Below are positions 1 to 8,020 of a stretch of DNA of 64,000 nucleotides, one piece after another. Under the pieces are notes generated by a model. That model ran no database searches. It had not been told where the DNA came from and saw nothing but the letters and a program-made list of their open reading frames with translations. The stretch spans positions 1 through 64,000 of the forward strand of contig JAFSCH010000046.1 in the NCBI GenBank assembly GCA_017436865.1. The letters are read 5' to 3'. The DNA comes from Lachnospiraceae bacterium. GTDB taxonomy: Bacteria; Bacillota; Clostridia; Lachnospirales; Lachnospiraceae. Position numbers and translations under genes: made by a program. Within the stretch, counting starts at the first letter, position 1. Each line of letters opens with the position of its first letter.

Positions 1-251
1 TCCACAAGGATACTATCTTTGTATAAAATCATTGTTTTTATCCACAAAGTAACAGAGATTCAACGTAGAAAAAAATTTTCGATTCTCTGTTTTACACAAC
101 AACTGGTCATTGAGCCAGAAGGGGTTCTGAACAGATACAAATAAATAATATGAGTAAGTCGCGACTAACAAAGAGAATTTAACAGGATAATATAAAAAAG
201 TCAAGAAAAGCAATTGAGAAAATATATCAATAAAGGTTTTGCGTATTATTC
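1..251. other. AT-rich leader region, no gene recognised
   Basis: The first 319 bases hold no convincing gene. The only long open frame is a low-complexity reverse frame (13-213) with no recognisable domain and no good ribosome binding site. A single DnaA-box-like nonamer (TTATCCACA, 38-46) is visible but it stands alone. The promoter of the next gene starts at 252. Confidence 0.5.
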
Positions 252-280
252 TTGACAGATAAAATGTAAGTGTGTACGAT
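252..280 (+). promoter_or_regulatory. Sigma-A type promoter for the apbE operon
   Basis: TTGACA at 252-257 and TACGAT at 275-280 are separated by 17 nt, and the apbE start lies 39 nt downstream. The -35 box is perfect and the -10 box matches 4 of 6. Confidence 0.6.
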
Positions 281-319
281 ACGATTTAGTGTAAAATAAG
301 TAAAAGGAAAAAAGCATTA

Positions 320-1342
320 ATGAAAAAGATAAGGAAAAAAAAGTGGATAGCTTGCGGACTCGCTCTTTTAGGAATAATAACTACGATAGTTGCCGAAAAA
401 GAAAATAAAGTAACAACAAAGAGTGTATTTGCTATGGATACCTATATGGAGTTGACTGCATATGGACGTAACAGTGAGAAAGCAATTGCAGCGGCAGAGG
501 AAGAGATTTATCGTTTGGATGCACTTTTGTCGACAGGGAATGAGACAAGTGAAGTAGCGATGCTGAATCGGGATAAAAGGGGAGAGCTTTCAGAGGATTG
601 TGCGTATCTGTTGAAGCGTTCTAGAGAAATATGGGAATTGACACAAGGAGCTTTTGATATCACGGTATATCCATTGATGCAGGCGTGGGGGTTCTCGGAA
701 AAAGAATATAGAGTGCCTTCCGTTACAGAGATAGAAGCACTGCTTTCTTATGTAGACACATCTGATATATTGTTTGATGAGAATACGAAAATGGTTGAGG
801 TGCCTAAATATACACAGATTGATTTTGGAGGAATTGCAAAAGGTTATACGTCATCTCGTATAGCACATATCATGAAGGAATACGGTGTGAAAAGTGCAAT
901 GATTAATTTGGGTGGCAACGTTCAGACAGTAGGAGCGAAAAGTGATGGAAGTATGTGGCGAGTAGCAATTAAGAGTCCTTATGAGAGTATTCCCTATTTG
1001 GGAGTTGTGTCTATAGAAGAAAAAGCAGTCATTACGTCTGGTGACTATGAGCGGTATTTTGAAGAGGATGGTAAACGGTATCATCACATTATCAGTCCCA
1101 AAACGGGAATGCCTGTACAAAATGGGTTAGTATCGGTAACCATTGTCTGCGAAGATGGAACGTTAGCAGATGGATTGTCAACGGCATTATTCGTTATGGG
1201 AAAAGAGGAGGCAACAGAGTTTTGGAAGGCGTATCATGAGGTGTTTGATATGATATTATGTGATGAGAATGCCAAGTTATATGTGACAGAAGGGATTGTA
1301 GAGAATTTTTCAACGGAGCTTGAATATGAAGTTATTAAATGA
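320..1342 (+). CDS. apbE: FAD:protein FMN transferase (ApbE family)
   Basis: Transfers FMN from FAD to a serine or threonine of target flavoproteins outside the membrane. The 340-residue length is normal for the family. It starts with a basic stretch and a hydrophobic segment (about residues 9-25), consistent with a signal peptide or anchor; no clear lipobox is seen. Family signatures are present: DFGGIAKGYT around residue 170, INLGGNVQTVG near 195, and the C-terminal ISPKTGMPVQNG and TLADGLSTALF segments that form the flavin and metal site. It heads a likely operon with the NusG-II and Gx transporter genes, so its targets are probably membrane redox proteins. The family is clear; the physiological targets are not in this window. 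Confidence 0.93.
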   Translation: MKKIRKKKWIACGLALLGIITTIVAEKENKVTTKSVFAMDTYMELTAYGRNSEKAIAAAEEEIYRLDALLSTGNETSEVAMLNRDKRGELSEDCAYLLKRSREIWELTQGAFDITVYPLMQAWGFSEKEYRVPSVTEIEALLSYVDTSDILFDENTKMVEVPKYTQIDFGGIAKGYTSSRIAHIMKEYGVKSAMINLGGNVQTVGAKSDGSMWRVAIKSPYESIPYLGVVSIEEKAVITSGDYERYFEEDGKRYHHIISPKTGMPVQNGLVSVTIVCEDGTLADGLSTALFVMGKEEATEFWKAYHEVFDMILCDENAKLYVTEGIVENFSTELEYEVIK

Positions 1343-1394
1343 TTACGAAATAATATGGTTGAAAGGTAAAACGAGTAAAGGGTAAGGATGAAAT

Positions 1395-1766
1395 ATGCTT
1401 AAGAAAAAGGATATTATTTTCATCATAATAGTCTTGTTAGTGGCAGGAACTATGGCTGTTTTCTTTCGAACTGGTAATACAGAAGAGGGAGAAAGTGTTC
1501 GGATTATGATAGATGGAAAAGAATATGGAAGCTATGTGCTAACAGAAAACAGGACAATAGAGATTTGCAATCCGTTGGGAGAAAATCGTATTGTGATAGA
1601 GAATAAAAGGGTATTTATGGAACATGCAGACTGCCCGGATCAGTATTGTGTAAAACATAAAGCAATTTCAAAAACGAATGAGACAATCGTATGTCTTCCA
1701 CACAAATTGGTGGTAGAATTGCATGAAAAAAAGAAAGATGGAGACTTTGATAGTATAGCACAATAA
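1395..1766 (+). CDS. NusG domain II-containing membrane-anchored protein
   Basis: A 123-residue protein with one N-terminal membrane segment (about residues 7-23) followed by a small extracytoplasmic domain of the NusG domain II family. The motif DCPDQYCVKHKAI with its two cysteines, and a later CLPHK, are typical of this family. Its function is not established. It lies 53 nt after apbE and 37 nt before a Gx transporter gene, a trio found repeatedly in Bacillota. The association with ApbE suggests an exported redox or flavin-related role, but that is inference. Confidence 0.85.
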   Translation: MLKKKDIIFIIIVLLVAGTMAVFFRTGNTEEGESVRIMIDGKEYGSYVLTENRTIEICNPLGENRIVIENKRVFMEHADCPDQYCVKHKAISKTNETIVCLPHKLVVELHEKKKDGDFDSIAQ

Positions 1767-1802
1767 AATGACACGAATGTCATATAGAGAAAAGAGGAAA
1801 AA

Positions 1803-2294
1803 ATGGCAAAAAGAGTTGCATATACAGCAATACTGATTGCGCTTGCAATGATATTCAGTTATGTAGAGGTATTGATTCCTTTTCATTTTGGGATACCGGG
1901 AATTAAGTTGGGATTGGCGAATCTGGTTGTGGTAATTGCGTTATATATATTGAAACCTGCGCAGGTTATGGTGATTTCTATTGCAAGGATAGTACTGGTA
2001 TCTTTTTTGTTTGGAAATATGTCGTCTATGTTATACAGCCTTGCAGGTGGTATTTTGAGCTTTTTTGTGATGTTGTTATTGAAGAAAATCAAGGGATTTT
2101 CTATGCTGGGGGTTAGTATTGCGGGCGGAGTAAGTCATAATGTAGGGCAGCTGTTGCTGGCAGCAGTGGTGGTAGAGAATATGAGTGTATTTTACTATAT
2201 GCCGGTATTGCTGGTCGCAGGAGTGATAACGGGAATGCTCATTGGTGTTGTGGCAAAAAAGGTAAGTGTGCATATAAGACTGACAGTGGAATAA
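1803..2294 (+). CDS. Gx transporter family membrane protein (heptaprenyl diphosphate synthase component I-like)
   Basis: A 163-residue, almost wholly hydrophobic protein with about five membrane segments. The N-terminal SYVEVLIPFHFGIPGIKLGL and ARIVLVSFLFGN segments are characteristic of the family named Hpre_diP_synt_I or Gx transporter, related to ECF substrate-binding S components. The old name component of heptaprenyl diphosphate synthase is probably misleading; a small-molecule uptake role is more likely. It is the third gene behind apbE, with a GAAAAGAGG ribosome binding site, and may supply a flavin or quinone precursor to the exported redox proteins (inference). Confidence 0.85.
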   Translation: MAKRVAYTAILIALAMIFSYVEVLIPFHFGIPGIKLGLANLVVVIALYILKPAQVMVISIARIVLVSFLFGNMSSMLYSLAGGILSFFVMLLLKKIKGFSMLGVSIAGGVSHNVGQLLLAAVVVENMSVFYYMPVLLVAGVITGMLIGVVAKKVSVHIRLTVE

Positions 2295-2319
2295 AAATAG
2301 TTGGGAGTGGTGATATAGG

Positions 2320-3135
2320 ATGAAAACAGCAGTTATTTCAGATATACATATTGATGTGAATGAGATGTATGATGTGGTTGGTGGAATCATAGATTATATT
2401 CAAAAAAACAAAGTGGAGCTACTATTGATTGCGGGTGATATCAGTTCTTATCCTAAAAAGACGATACAAACCGTACGTGAGATAGAAGAAAGAAGTGGAG
2501 CAGTGGTACGTTATGTGCCGGGTAATCATGATATGTGGAATAAGGATACCTGTTATGAAAGCAATGATGCCATATATGAAGCGTATCTAGAGGATGAGCA
2601 TTGTCTTTCGGGAAAAATATATGAAACGGAAAATAGCATCATAATAGGTGATGTGGCATGGTATGATTATAGTTTCGGTAACCATGAGAAATTTACAATA
2701 CAGGATTTTGAAACAATGAAATATGAAGGTAGAACATGGCAGGATTTGTTGTTTAATACATGGTCAAGAGAGAATGAGAAGCGATGTCAATGGTTTTTGG
2801 AGCGATTTCAAAAGCGAATAGATGAGAATAAAGAGAAAGGGAAAAAAATAATTCTCATGACACACATGATTTCTCATGAGGCATTTGCGGTTCCAGAGGA
2901 AATGAATCATATATGGAGCTTTTTTAATGCTTTTCTTGGTAGCAAAAGGCTGAAGAAGTTATGTGTAGAAAATCAGGTTTCGTATTCGATTTGTGGCCAT
3001 GTACATTATCGTAATACCTTTATAGAGGATGACGTAACGTGGATGTGTCGTTGCTTGAATTATCATAATGAATGGTTGGGAGAAAAGGATGTTAGCAAGC
3101 AGATTGAAGATGCTATGGAATTGGTGGATTTGTAA
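2320..3135 (+). CDS. Metallophosphoesterase (calcineurin-like)
   Basis: A 271-residue cytoplasmic phosphoesterase with the full set of dimetal ligands: SDIHID at the N-terminus, AGDIS near residue 46, GNHDMW near 67, MTHMISH near 186 and CGHVH near 225. No signal peptide is seen. The substrate cannot be predicted; the family contains nucleotide, phosphoprotein and phospholipid hydrolases. It is 25 nt after the Gx transporter gene and ends before a strong two-way terminator, so it is probably the last gene of the apbE operon. Confidence 0.88.
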   Translation: MKTAVISDIHIDVNEMYDVVGGIIDYIQKNKVELLLIAGDISSYPKKTIQTVREIEERSGAVVRYVPGNHDMWNKDTCYESNDAIYEAYLEDEHCLSGKIYETENSIIIGDVAWYDYSFGNHEKFTIQDFETMKYEGRTWQDLLFNTWSRENEKRCQWFLERFQKRIDENKEKGKKIILMTHMISHEAFAVPEEMNHIWSFFNAFLGSKRLKKLCVENQVSYSICGHVHYRNTFIEDDVTWMCRCLNYHNEWLGEKDVSKQIEDAMELVDL

Positions 3136-3189
3136 AAACAGATTTTAACTGGTATCAAATAGGGGAAGAGAAATAAGAAAGCAAAAAGT

Positions 3190-3231
3190 AAACACCGACA
3201 AGATGGTATGCATTCTGTCGGTGTTTGTTTT
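3190..3231. terminator. Two-way Rho-independent terminator
   Basis: An 11-bp perfect stem (AAACACCGACA at 3190-3200 pairs with TGTCGGTGTTT at 3216-3226) is followed by a T-rich run on the plus strand. The complementary strand also gives a T-rich tail. It sits between convergent genes and probably stops both. Confidence 0.85.
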
Positions 3232-3241
3232 TGCTTTATAA

Positions 3242-4552
3242 TTAATCTTCATTCATGACAATTTCAATATTTGTAATGATTTCTTCCTTTTCAAAAGGTT
3301 TGGTGATAAATTTCTTAGCACCAATTTTTAGTGCTTCAATTAATTTGGATTGTTGACCGGCAGCAGTAATCATAATTACTTTTATATTAGGATTAATTAC
3401 GAGAAGTTGCTTTAAGGCTTCGATACCATCCATAACCGGCATGGTAATATCAAGAGTAACGATATCTGGTTTGTGCTGCTTGTAGATATCTAAAGCCTCT
3501 GCGCCATTGGTGGCTTCGCCGATAATGGAATAACCAGCATCTTCTAAGATAGTTTGTAGCATCTTTCTAGACATCTTGGAGTCGTCAACTAAAAGAACGC
3601 TTCCTTTGGAATCGGGTTTGACATCATATACGATATTGTCTTTTGTGGAATAAATAAATGGTGTTTCCCCTAAGTTAATTTCGCTATCTACAGCAATGAT
3701 CAAATCGAGTTTGTGATTTTCGATATAAATAGGTAGTATATAGAAGTCGCCTTCTACTGTCTGATTCTTATAAGCGGAAACAGGCATTAACTCCATATCG
3801 ATTTTATTTTGACTAAGTTCAGAGGCAAATAAACCGCTGTTAACATTGATAAATTCACAGATAGCATCGAAAGCGTCAGCATTTGCTTCTGTGTGTGTAT
3901 CACCTGAAAAGTGAGAGGCAACTAAGCCAAACGCACCAGCATCAAGTTCTTCTGCAAAAGCAAGGCAGATGCTGTGTTTACCAACGGTTTTTTGGCTGGC
4001 TAAGTTAGAATAAGTAAGTTTGTTTACATGTTTAATTCTGTCAATGTAAAAATCTCTTGAGATGAAACGATTAATGTTTCTGATTACAAGTCCTGATAAA
4101 TCAGTAACATAAGGCTTTGCAGAGAAAGCAAAGATAGGAATGAGAGAGTCTATATCGTCATTCTTTAAAATTACCATATCATCATCAGAGAATCCTTTTT
4201 CCTTTTGGAATGCAATAAGTGTTTTTTCGAGAACTGTAGCAGATAATTTACTGGCGTCCATTAATGCTTGGATAAATTGCATATATGGATTTCCTTGCTT
4301 TTTCAATAAAGTATCAATTTGTTCTGGGGTTAGAAATCCTTTTTCGACTGCAATGTCACCAAAACGCTTATCAAATTGCATTTGCATTTTGTTGATGGAT
4401 TCCACCTCTTCTTCCGTTAATAAACCATCTGCAATAGCAATGGTGCCTAATTTTACTCTGACTGCAAGCTGTTGTTCGATTGCAGTATTGTAATCTGCAT
4501 CGCTGATTATTTTTTTATCTACAAGATATTTTCCGAATAATTGACTAAACAT
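3242..4552 (-). CDS. Response regulator with N-terminal GspE-N/MshEN-like repeats, CheX-like middle and C-terminal receiver
   Basis: A 436-residue protein of unusual layout. Residues about 5-90 hold helical repeats ending in L-x-G-x-x-A-x-x-x-G-x-L-T (KLGTIAIADGLLTEEE, RFGDIAVEKGFLTPEQ), like the N-terminal domain of type II/IV secretion ATPases, a fold that in MshE binds cyclic di-GMP. Residues about 150-300 look like a CheX/CheC-type domain. Residues about 318-436 are a CheY-type receiver (VLLVDDSKMSR, phospho-acceptor in LDITMPVMDG, conserved lysine in ITKPF). There is no DNA-binding output domain, so output is probably protein contact or phosphate handling. It is a single-gene unit with a strong AGGAGG site upstream. 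Domain calls for the first two thirds are by eye. Confidence 0.78.
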   Translation of the reverse strand: MFSQLFGKYLVDKKIISDADYNTAIEQQLAVRVKLGTIAIADGLLTEEEVESINKMQMQFDKRFGDIAVEKGFLTPEQIDTLLKKQGNPYMQFIQALMDASKLSATVLEKTLIAFQKEKGFSDDDMVILKNDDIDSLIPIFAFSAKPYVTDLSGLVIRNINRFISRDFYIDRIKHVNKLTYSNLASQKTVGKHSICLAFAEELDAGAFGLVASHFSGDTHTEANADAFDAICEFINVNSGLFASELSQNKIDMELMPVSAYKNQTVEGDFYILPIYIENHKLDLIIAVDSEINLGETPFIYSTKDNIVYDVKPDSKGSVLLVDDSKMSRKMLQTILEDAGYSIIGEATNGAEALDIYKQHKPDIVTLDITMPVMDGIEALKQLLVINPNIKVIMITAAGQQSKLIEALKIGAKKFITKPFEKEEIITNIEIVMNED

Positions 4553-4758
4553 TATAACGCCTCCTGAGCTTTTTATTTAATTATATGATATAAATTGTAA
4601 AAAAACCAGCATTTATCTTTAAAAATGTAAAAATAACAGAAAATAAATTTGAAATACATAGATAAAAAAGTTGATGAAAAATGAGTGAAATCATACGGTT
4701 ATATGGTATTTGGCGAGATCAAACTATTTATAGGGGAGTCTTACGAAGGAGGAAATAT

Positions 4759-5014
4759 ATGTTAGTTACAATTGAAGATGTTCTTTATCCGATTGTGGTA
4801 GAGATAAACAATTATTTATCAAGTTATATCTTGATTTTTTTATTAATTGGCGTTGGTATTTATTTTCCTTGGAACATTGATGTCAAACGATTTAGTATGG
4901 GAGCTTACAGATGCATTCAATTATTTAATGGTAATCCCTAATGCGTTAGCGTTGTTTGCATTAACGGGTATGGTAAAAACATCACTTAGTGAAGTGGAAA
5001 AGAAGAAAAAATAG
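4759..5014 (+). pseudogene. Internally deleted alanine/glycine:cation symporter (AGCS) remnant
   Basis: After an AGGAGG site, the frame from the ATG at 4759 encodes a typical AGCS N-terminus (INNYLSSYILIFLLIGVGIY). At about 4865 the reading must switch frame to continue as a typical AGCS C-terminus (LTDAFNYLMVIPNALALFAL followed by a lysine-rich tail), ending at the TAG at 5012-5014. The family is normally about 450 residues; here only about 35 N-terminal and 48 C-terminal residues remain, joined out of frame. The simplest explanation is one internal deletion of about 1.1 kb. A terminator still follows it. Confidence 0.75.
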
Positions 5015-5046
5015 TAATTTCAAAAATAATACATAGAACAATTTGC

Positions 5047-5072
5047 CTCCTCGGTATGAGGGGGGATTTTTG
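5047..5072 (+). terminator. Rho-independent terminator of the decayed symporter gene
   Basis: CCTCCTC and GAGGGGG (5047-5065 region) form a stem with one T-G wobble pair, followed by ATTTTTG. Confidence 0.7.
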
Positions 5073-5100
5073 TATGAAGCCCTAATTGTGATAGAAAATT

Positions 5101-5424
5101 TCACAGGGAGTATTAACTAAAAAATACATTCATGGTATCCCGACCGATTCCCGCGCGGCAGGAAGTAGTGTATTTTTAAAGGAAGATGCAATCACGGAAG
5201 AAGTAGTTGCTAAAGTGACAAAATTAAATGAAATGGCAAAGGAAAGAGGACAGGAGTTATCTCAGATGGCTCTTGCTTGGGCATTAAAACAGGGAAAATT
5301 GACGTCTGTACTTATTGGTGCAAGTCGTTCAAAACAGATTGTAGAGAATGTAGCAGCATTGAACTGCTTGGATTTTTCAGAAGAAGAGATGACAGAAATT
5401 GAGAAAATTTTAAGCTGTGTATAG
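5101..5424 (+). pseudogene. 3' fragment of an aldo/keto reductase
   Basis: The open frame continues upstream of the first ATG (5215) and matches the last third of an aldo/keto reductase of the YghZ/YhdN type: QGVLTKKYIHGIP, DSRAAGSSVFLKED, then QMALAWALKQGKLTSVLIGA and the terminal NVAALNCLDFS. About 108 of roughly 330 residues remain. The catalytic Asp-Tyr-Lys-His region and the first two thirds of the barrel are missing, and no start or ribosome site is seen at the break near 5100. It is a 5'-truncated remnant beside another broken gene. Confidence 0.8.
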
Positions 5425-5495
5425 TAACGTGCTTTATTCACTTGCATATATGTGCTAGAATAAAAAATATATTTTTGAAAGGGCATAATATACAT

Positions 5496-6548
5496 ATGGA
5501 AAATCAGGAAAAACAGCATAAGCGCCGTGTGCGCTATTCAGGAACGCATCCAAAGAGTTATAAGGAAAAATATAAGGAACACAATCCTGAAAAGTATGCA
5601 GATACCATAGAACGAGTGATTCAAAAGGGTGGAACTCCGGCAGGAATGCATATTTCTATTTGCGTAAAGGAAATATTGGACTTTTTACAGATTAAGCCTG
5701 GAATGACAGGGTTAGATGCAACATTAGGTTATGGCGGTCATACGAAGGTAATGTTGCAGTGTTTGGAGGGACAAGGTCATATTTATGCATTAGATGTTGA
5801 TCCGATAGAGTCTGCAAAGACGAAAGAACGTTTGGAGAAACAGGGATTTGGTGAGGATGTTTTAACGGTTCGTTTACAAAACTTTGCAGATATTGATTTA
5901 GTTACAAAGGATACAGGTAAGAAGTTTGATTTTGTATTGGCTGATCTTGGCGTTTCTTCCATGCAAATTGATAATCCGGACAGAGGATTTTCTTATAAAG
6001 TAGATGGACCGCTTGATTTGCGTATGAATCCGTTAAAAGGAACCAGTGCAGCAGAGCGATTAAAAGAGGTGACTCAGGAAGAGTTGGTTGGTATGTTAAT
6101 CGAAAATGCAGATGAACCTTATGCGGAGGAGATTGCAGCTACTGTGATGAAGTGGTTCAAGAAGGGGAAAGAGATTGAAACAACCAGACAGATGAAAGAG
6201 GTTATAGAGGAAGCATTGGTTTATGTACCAAAAGCAGAGCGTGAAGAGGCGGTAAAGAAGTCCTGCGCAAGAACCTTTCAGGCATTGCGAATAGATGTAA
6301 ACAGTGAATTTGAAGTGTTGTATTCCTTTTTGGAGAAGCTTCCGGATGTTTTAGCGCCGAATGCTAGAGTAGCAATATTGACATTCCATTCCGGTGAAGA
6401 TCGATTGGTAAAGCGTTCTTTTAAACAATTGCAGGATGCAGGCATTTATCGTGAGATATGTAAAAATGTGATTCGTCCTTCAGCGGAAGAATGTGCGAGA
6501 AATAGTAGAGCAAAGAGCACGAAGATGCGTTGGGCAATAAGGGCATAA
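5496..6548 (+). CDS. rsmH: 16S rRNA (cytosine(1402)-N(4))-methyltransferase RsmH, unlinked copy
   Basis: Methylates N4 of C1402 in the ribosomal P site using S-adenosylmethionine. The ATG at 5496 follows GAAAGGG at a usable distance and gives 350 residues; an ATG 54 nt upstream is in frame but has no site. Signatures: GLDATLGYGGHTK (SAM binding), LGVSSMQIDNPDRGFSY, and RTFQALRIDVNSE. About 45 extra N-terminal residues, rich in basic amino acids, precede the usual MraW start. The gene is not in a division and cell wall cluster with ftsL, pbpB and mraY, so the genome may carry a second copy there. Confidence 0.9.
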   Translation: MENQEKQHKRRVRYSGTHPKSYKEKYKEHNPEKYADTIERVIQKGGTPAGMHISICVKEILDFLQIKPGMTGLDATLGYGGHTKVMLQCLEGQGHIYALDVDPIESAKTKERLEKQGFGEDVLTVRLQNFADIDLVTKDTGKKFDFVLADLGVSSMQIDNPDRGFSYKVDGPLDLRMNPLKGTSAAERLKEVTQEELVGMLIENADEPYAEEIAATVMKWFKKGKEIETTRQMKEVIEEALVYVPKAEREEAVKKSCARTFQALRIDVNSEFEVLYSFLEKLPDVLAPNARVAILTFHSGEDRLVKRSFKQLQDAGIYREICKNVIRPSAEECARNSRAKSTKMRWAIRA

Positions 6549-6561
6549 TTTTATAGTGTTA

Positions 6562-6590
6562 AGGGGCAAGTTTTATCTTGCCCCTAATTG
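6562..6590. terminator. Hairpin between convergent rsmH and the RNA methyltransferase gene
   Basis: AGGGGCAAG (6562-6570) pairs perfectly with CTTGCCCCT (6577-6585) around a 6-nt loop. It covers the last codons of the reverse gene. T-tracts on both sides are short, so termination strength is uncertain. Confidence 0.6.
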
Positions 6591-7409
6591 CCAAAATGCC
6601 ACTGCACTAGCAGCAGCTACATTCAAAGAGTCTACACCATGTGACATAGGGATTTTAACGGTATAATCGCAATCTGCAATAGTCGCATCAGCAAGTCCGT
6701 CGCCCTCTGTACCTAAGATAATAGCAAGCTTTTCTTCATCCATAAGTTGCGGATTATCAATGCTGACAGAGTTGTCATTTAATGCCATGGCAGCAGTTTT
6801 AAAACCTAGTTCATGCAAATTTTGAATACCTTTTTCCGGCCATTCGGAAGTTTCATCACCGATGAAAGTCCAAGGAATCTGGAAAACAGTTCCCATGCTG
6901 ACTCTGATAGCGCGTCTGTATAGTGGATTACTACATGCCGGAGTTAATAGTACAGCGTCTATGTTCAGAGCGGCGGCAGAACGGAAAATAGCACCAATAT
7001 TTGTTGGATTTACGACATTTTCTAAAATAGCAATTCTTCGTGCGTTCGCACATACTTTTTCCAAAGTTGGTAATTCGGGTCGAAACATGGCACATAGCAT
7101 GCCTCTGGTGAGTTGAAAGCCTGTGAGCTTTGTTAAAACATCGAATTCTGCGGTATAGACAGGAATATCTTCGCAACGGGCAAGGATGTCTTTTGCTTCA
7201 CCGTCTATGTGTTTTTTCTCAACTAAAATAGAATGTGGAATACAGCCGGAATCAAGGGCGCGTTCGATAACCTTTGGGCTTTCTGCAATGAATAGTCCTC
7301 TTTTGGGTTCGTATATATGTAAAAGCTGTACCTCTGAGAGTCGGGCGTAGATATCAAGCTCTGGTTTATTTAAGTCGGTTATTTCTATAATATTTGGCAT
7401 TTTGTTCAT
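6573..7409 (-). CDS. TrmH/SpoU-family RNA 2'-O-ribose methyltransferase
   Basis: A 278-residue SPOUT methyltransferase. Residues 1-95 form the substrate-binding domain; residues about 120-278 carry the three knot motifs: NVVNPTNIGAIFRSAA (motif 1), LAIILGTEGDGL (motif 2) and IPMSHGVDSLNVAAA (motif 3). Members methylate ribose 2'-OH in 23S rRNA or tRNA; the exact site cannot be told from sequence. The gene stands alone on the reverse strand, converging on rsmH across a shared hairpin. Confidence 0.9.
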   Translation of the reverse strand: MNKMPNIIEITDLNKPELDIYARLSEVQLLHIYEPKRGLFIAESPKVIERALDSGCIPHSILVEKKHIDGEAKDILARCEDIPVYTAEFDVLTKLTGFQLTRGMLCAMFRPELPTLEKVCANARRIAILENVVNPTNIGAIFRSAAALNIDAVLLTPACSNPLYRRAIRVSMGTVFQIPWTFIGDETSEWPEKGIQNLHELGFKTAAMALNDNSVSIDNPQLMDEEKLAIILGTEGDGLADATIADCDYTVKIPMSHGVDSLNVAAASAVAFWQLGAR

Positions 7410-7647
7410 CTCCTATTTTATAAATGTATGAAAACAATAATTTTATCGAATATTATAGTGCTGAGGGGAAATGCTGTCAAATGACCTATTTGATTTTTTA
7501 CTTTCAAAAAAATGAAATATAGTGTATGATATAAAGTATATATGTTAAAAGTGACATAAAATGTTTCCATTTATATTCAGATGTATCATGACAAAAGATA
7601 CGCTGGGGAGCAATGAATAGGAATGGTTTCAAACGAATGAGGGTTTT

Positions 7648-7947
7648 ATGAATTGTAAGGAGACACAGCGATTGATGCGTCTGTTTTTGGAGAACCAATT
7701 GGACGCAGATACTGCACGGGAGTTTATTATGCATGTGCGTTCCTGCAAGGAGTGCATGGATGAACTCACGATTGAATATCTAATATCCGGAGGTATTCAA
7801 GAGCTGGAGAATACGGATGATATCGACGTACAGATGGAACTGGAAAAGAGATTGGTGGTTGCGAATCAGGTAAAAGCGCACAGAAGTCAGCTCAAGGCCG
7901 GTCTTTTTGTAATTGCGATGATGGTAGCGTGTGTATTTTTTATGTAG
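7648..7947 (+). CDS. Small anti-sigma-type zinc-finger membrane protein (zf-HC2)
   Basis: A 99-residue protein with the zf-HC2 pattern (early Cys in MNCKE, then HVRSCKEC, giving H-x3-C-x2-C) and one C-terminal membrane segment (about residues 81-98). This layout is that of ZAS-type anti-sigma factors, but no sigma factor gene is next to it, and the orientation leaves only the zinc domain in the cytoplasm. It lies about 75 nt before polA. Function is unproven. Confidence 0.75.
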   Translation: MNCKETQRLMRLFLENQLDADTAREFIMHVRSCKECMDELTIEYLISGGIQELENTDDIDVQMELEKRLVVANQVKAHRSQLKAGLFVIAMMVACVFFM

Positions 7948-8020
7948 TAGAGAGTTTATTACATGAAAAGATGATATACAAAGCCATTCTTTGGTTTAAG
8001 AGTAATTAAGGAGTTAATAT

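Noticed and set aside
38..46. DnaA-box-like TTATCCACA as a replication origin
   Set aside because: Only one good box, no cluster, no dnaA or dnaN nearby. A similar string inside tmcAL shows it occurs by chance.
13..213. Reverse-strand open frame of 66 codons
   Set aside because: Low-complexity, AT-driven composition, no ribosome site, no recognisable domain.
7474..7501. Terminator-like hairpin TCAAAT/ATTTGA with T-run
   Set aside because: It lies between divergent genes where no plus-strand transcript ends; short AT-only stem, likely chance.
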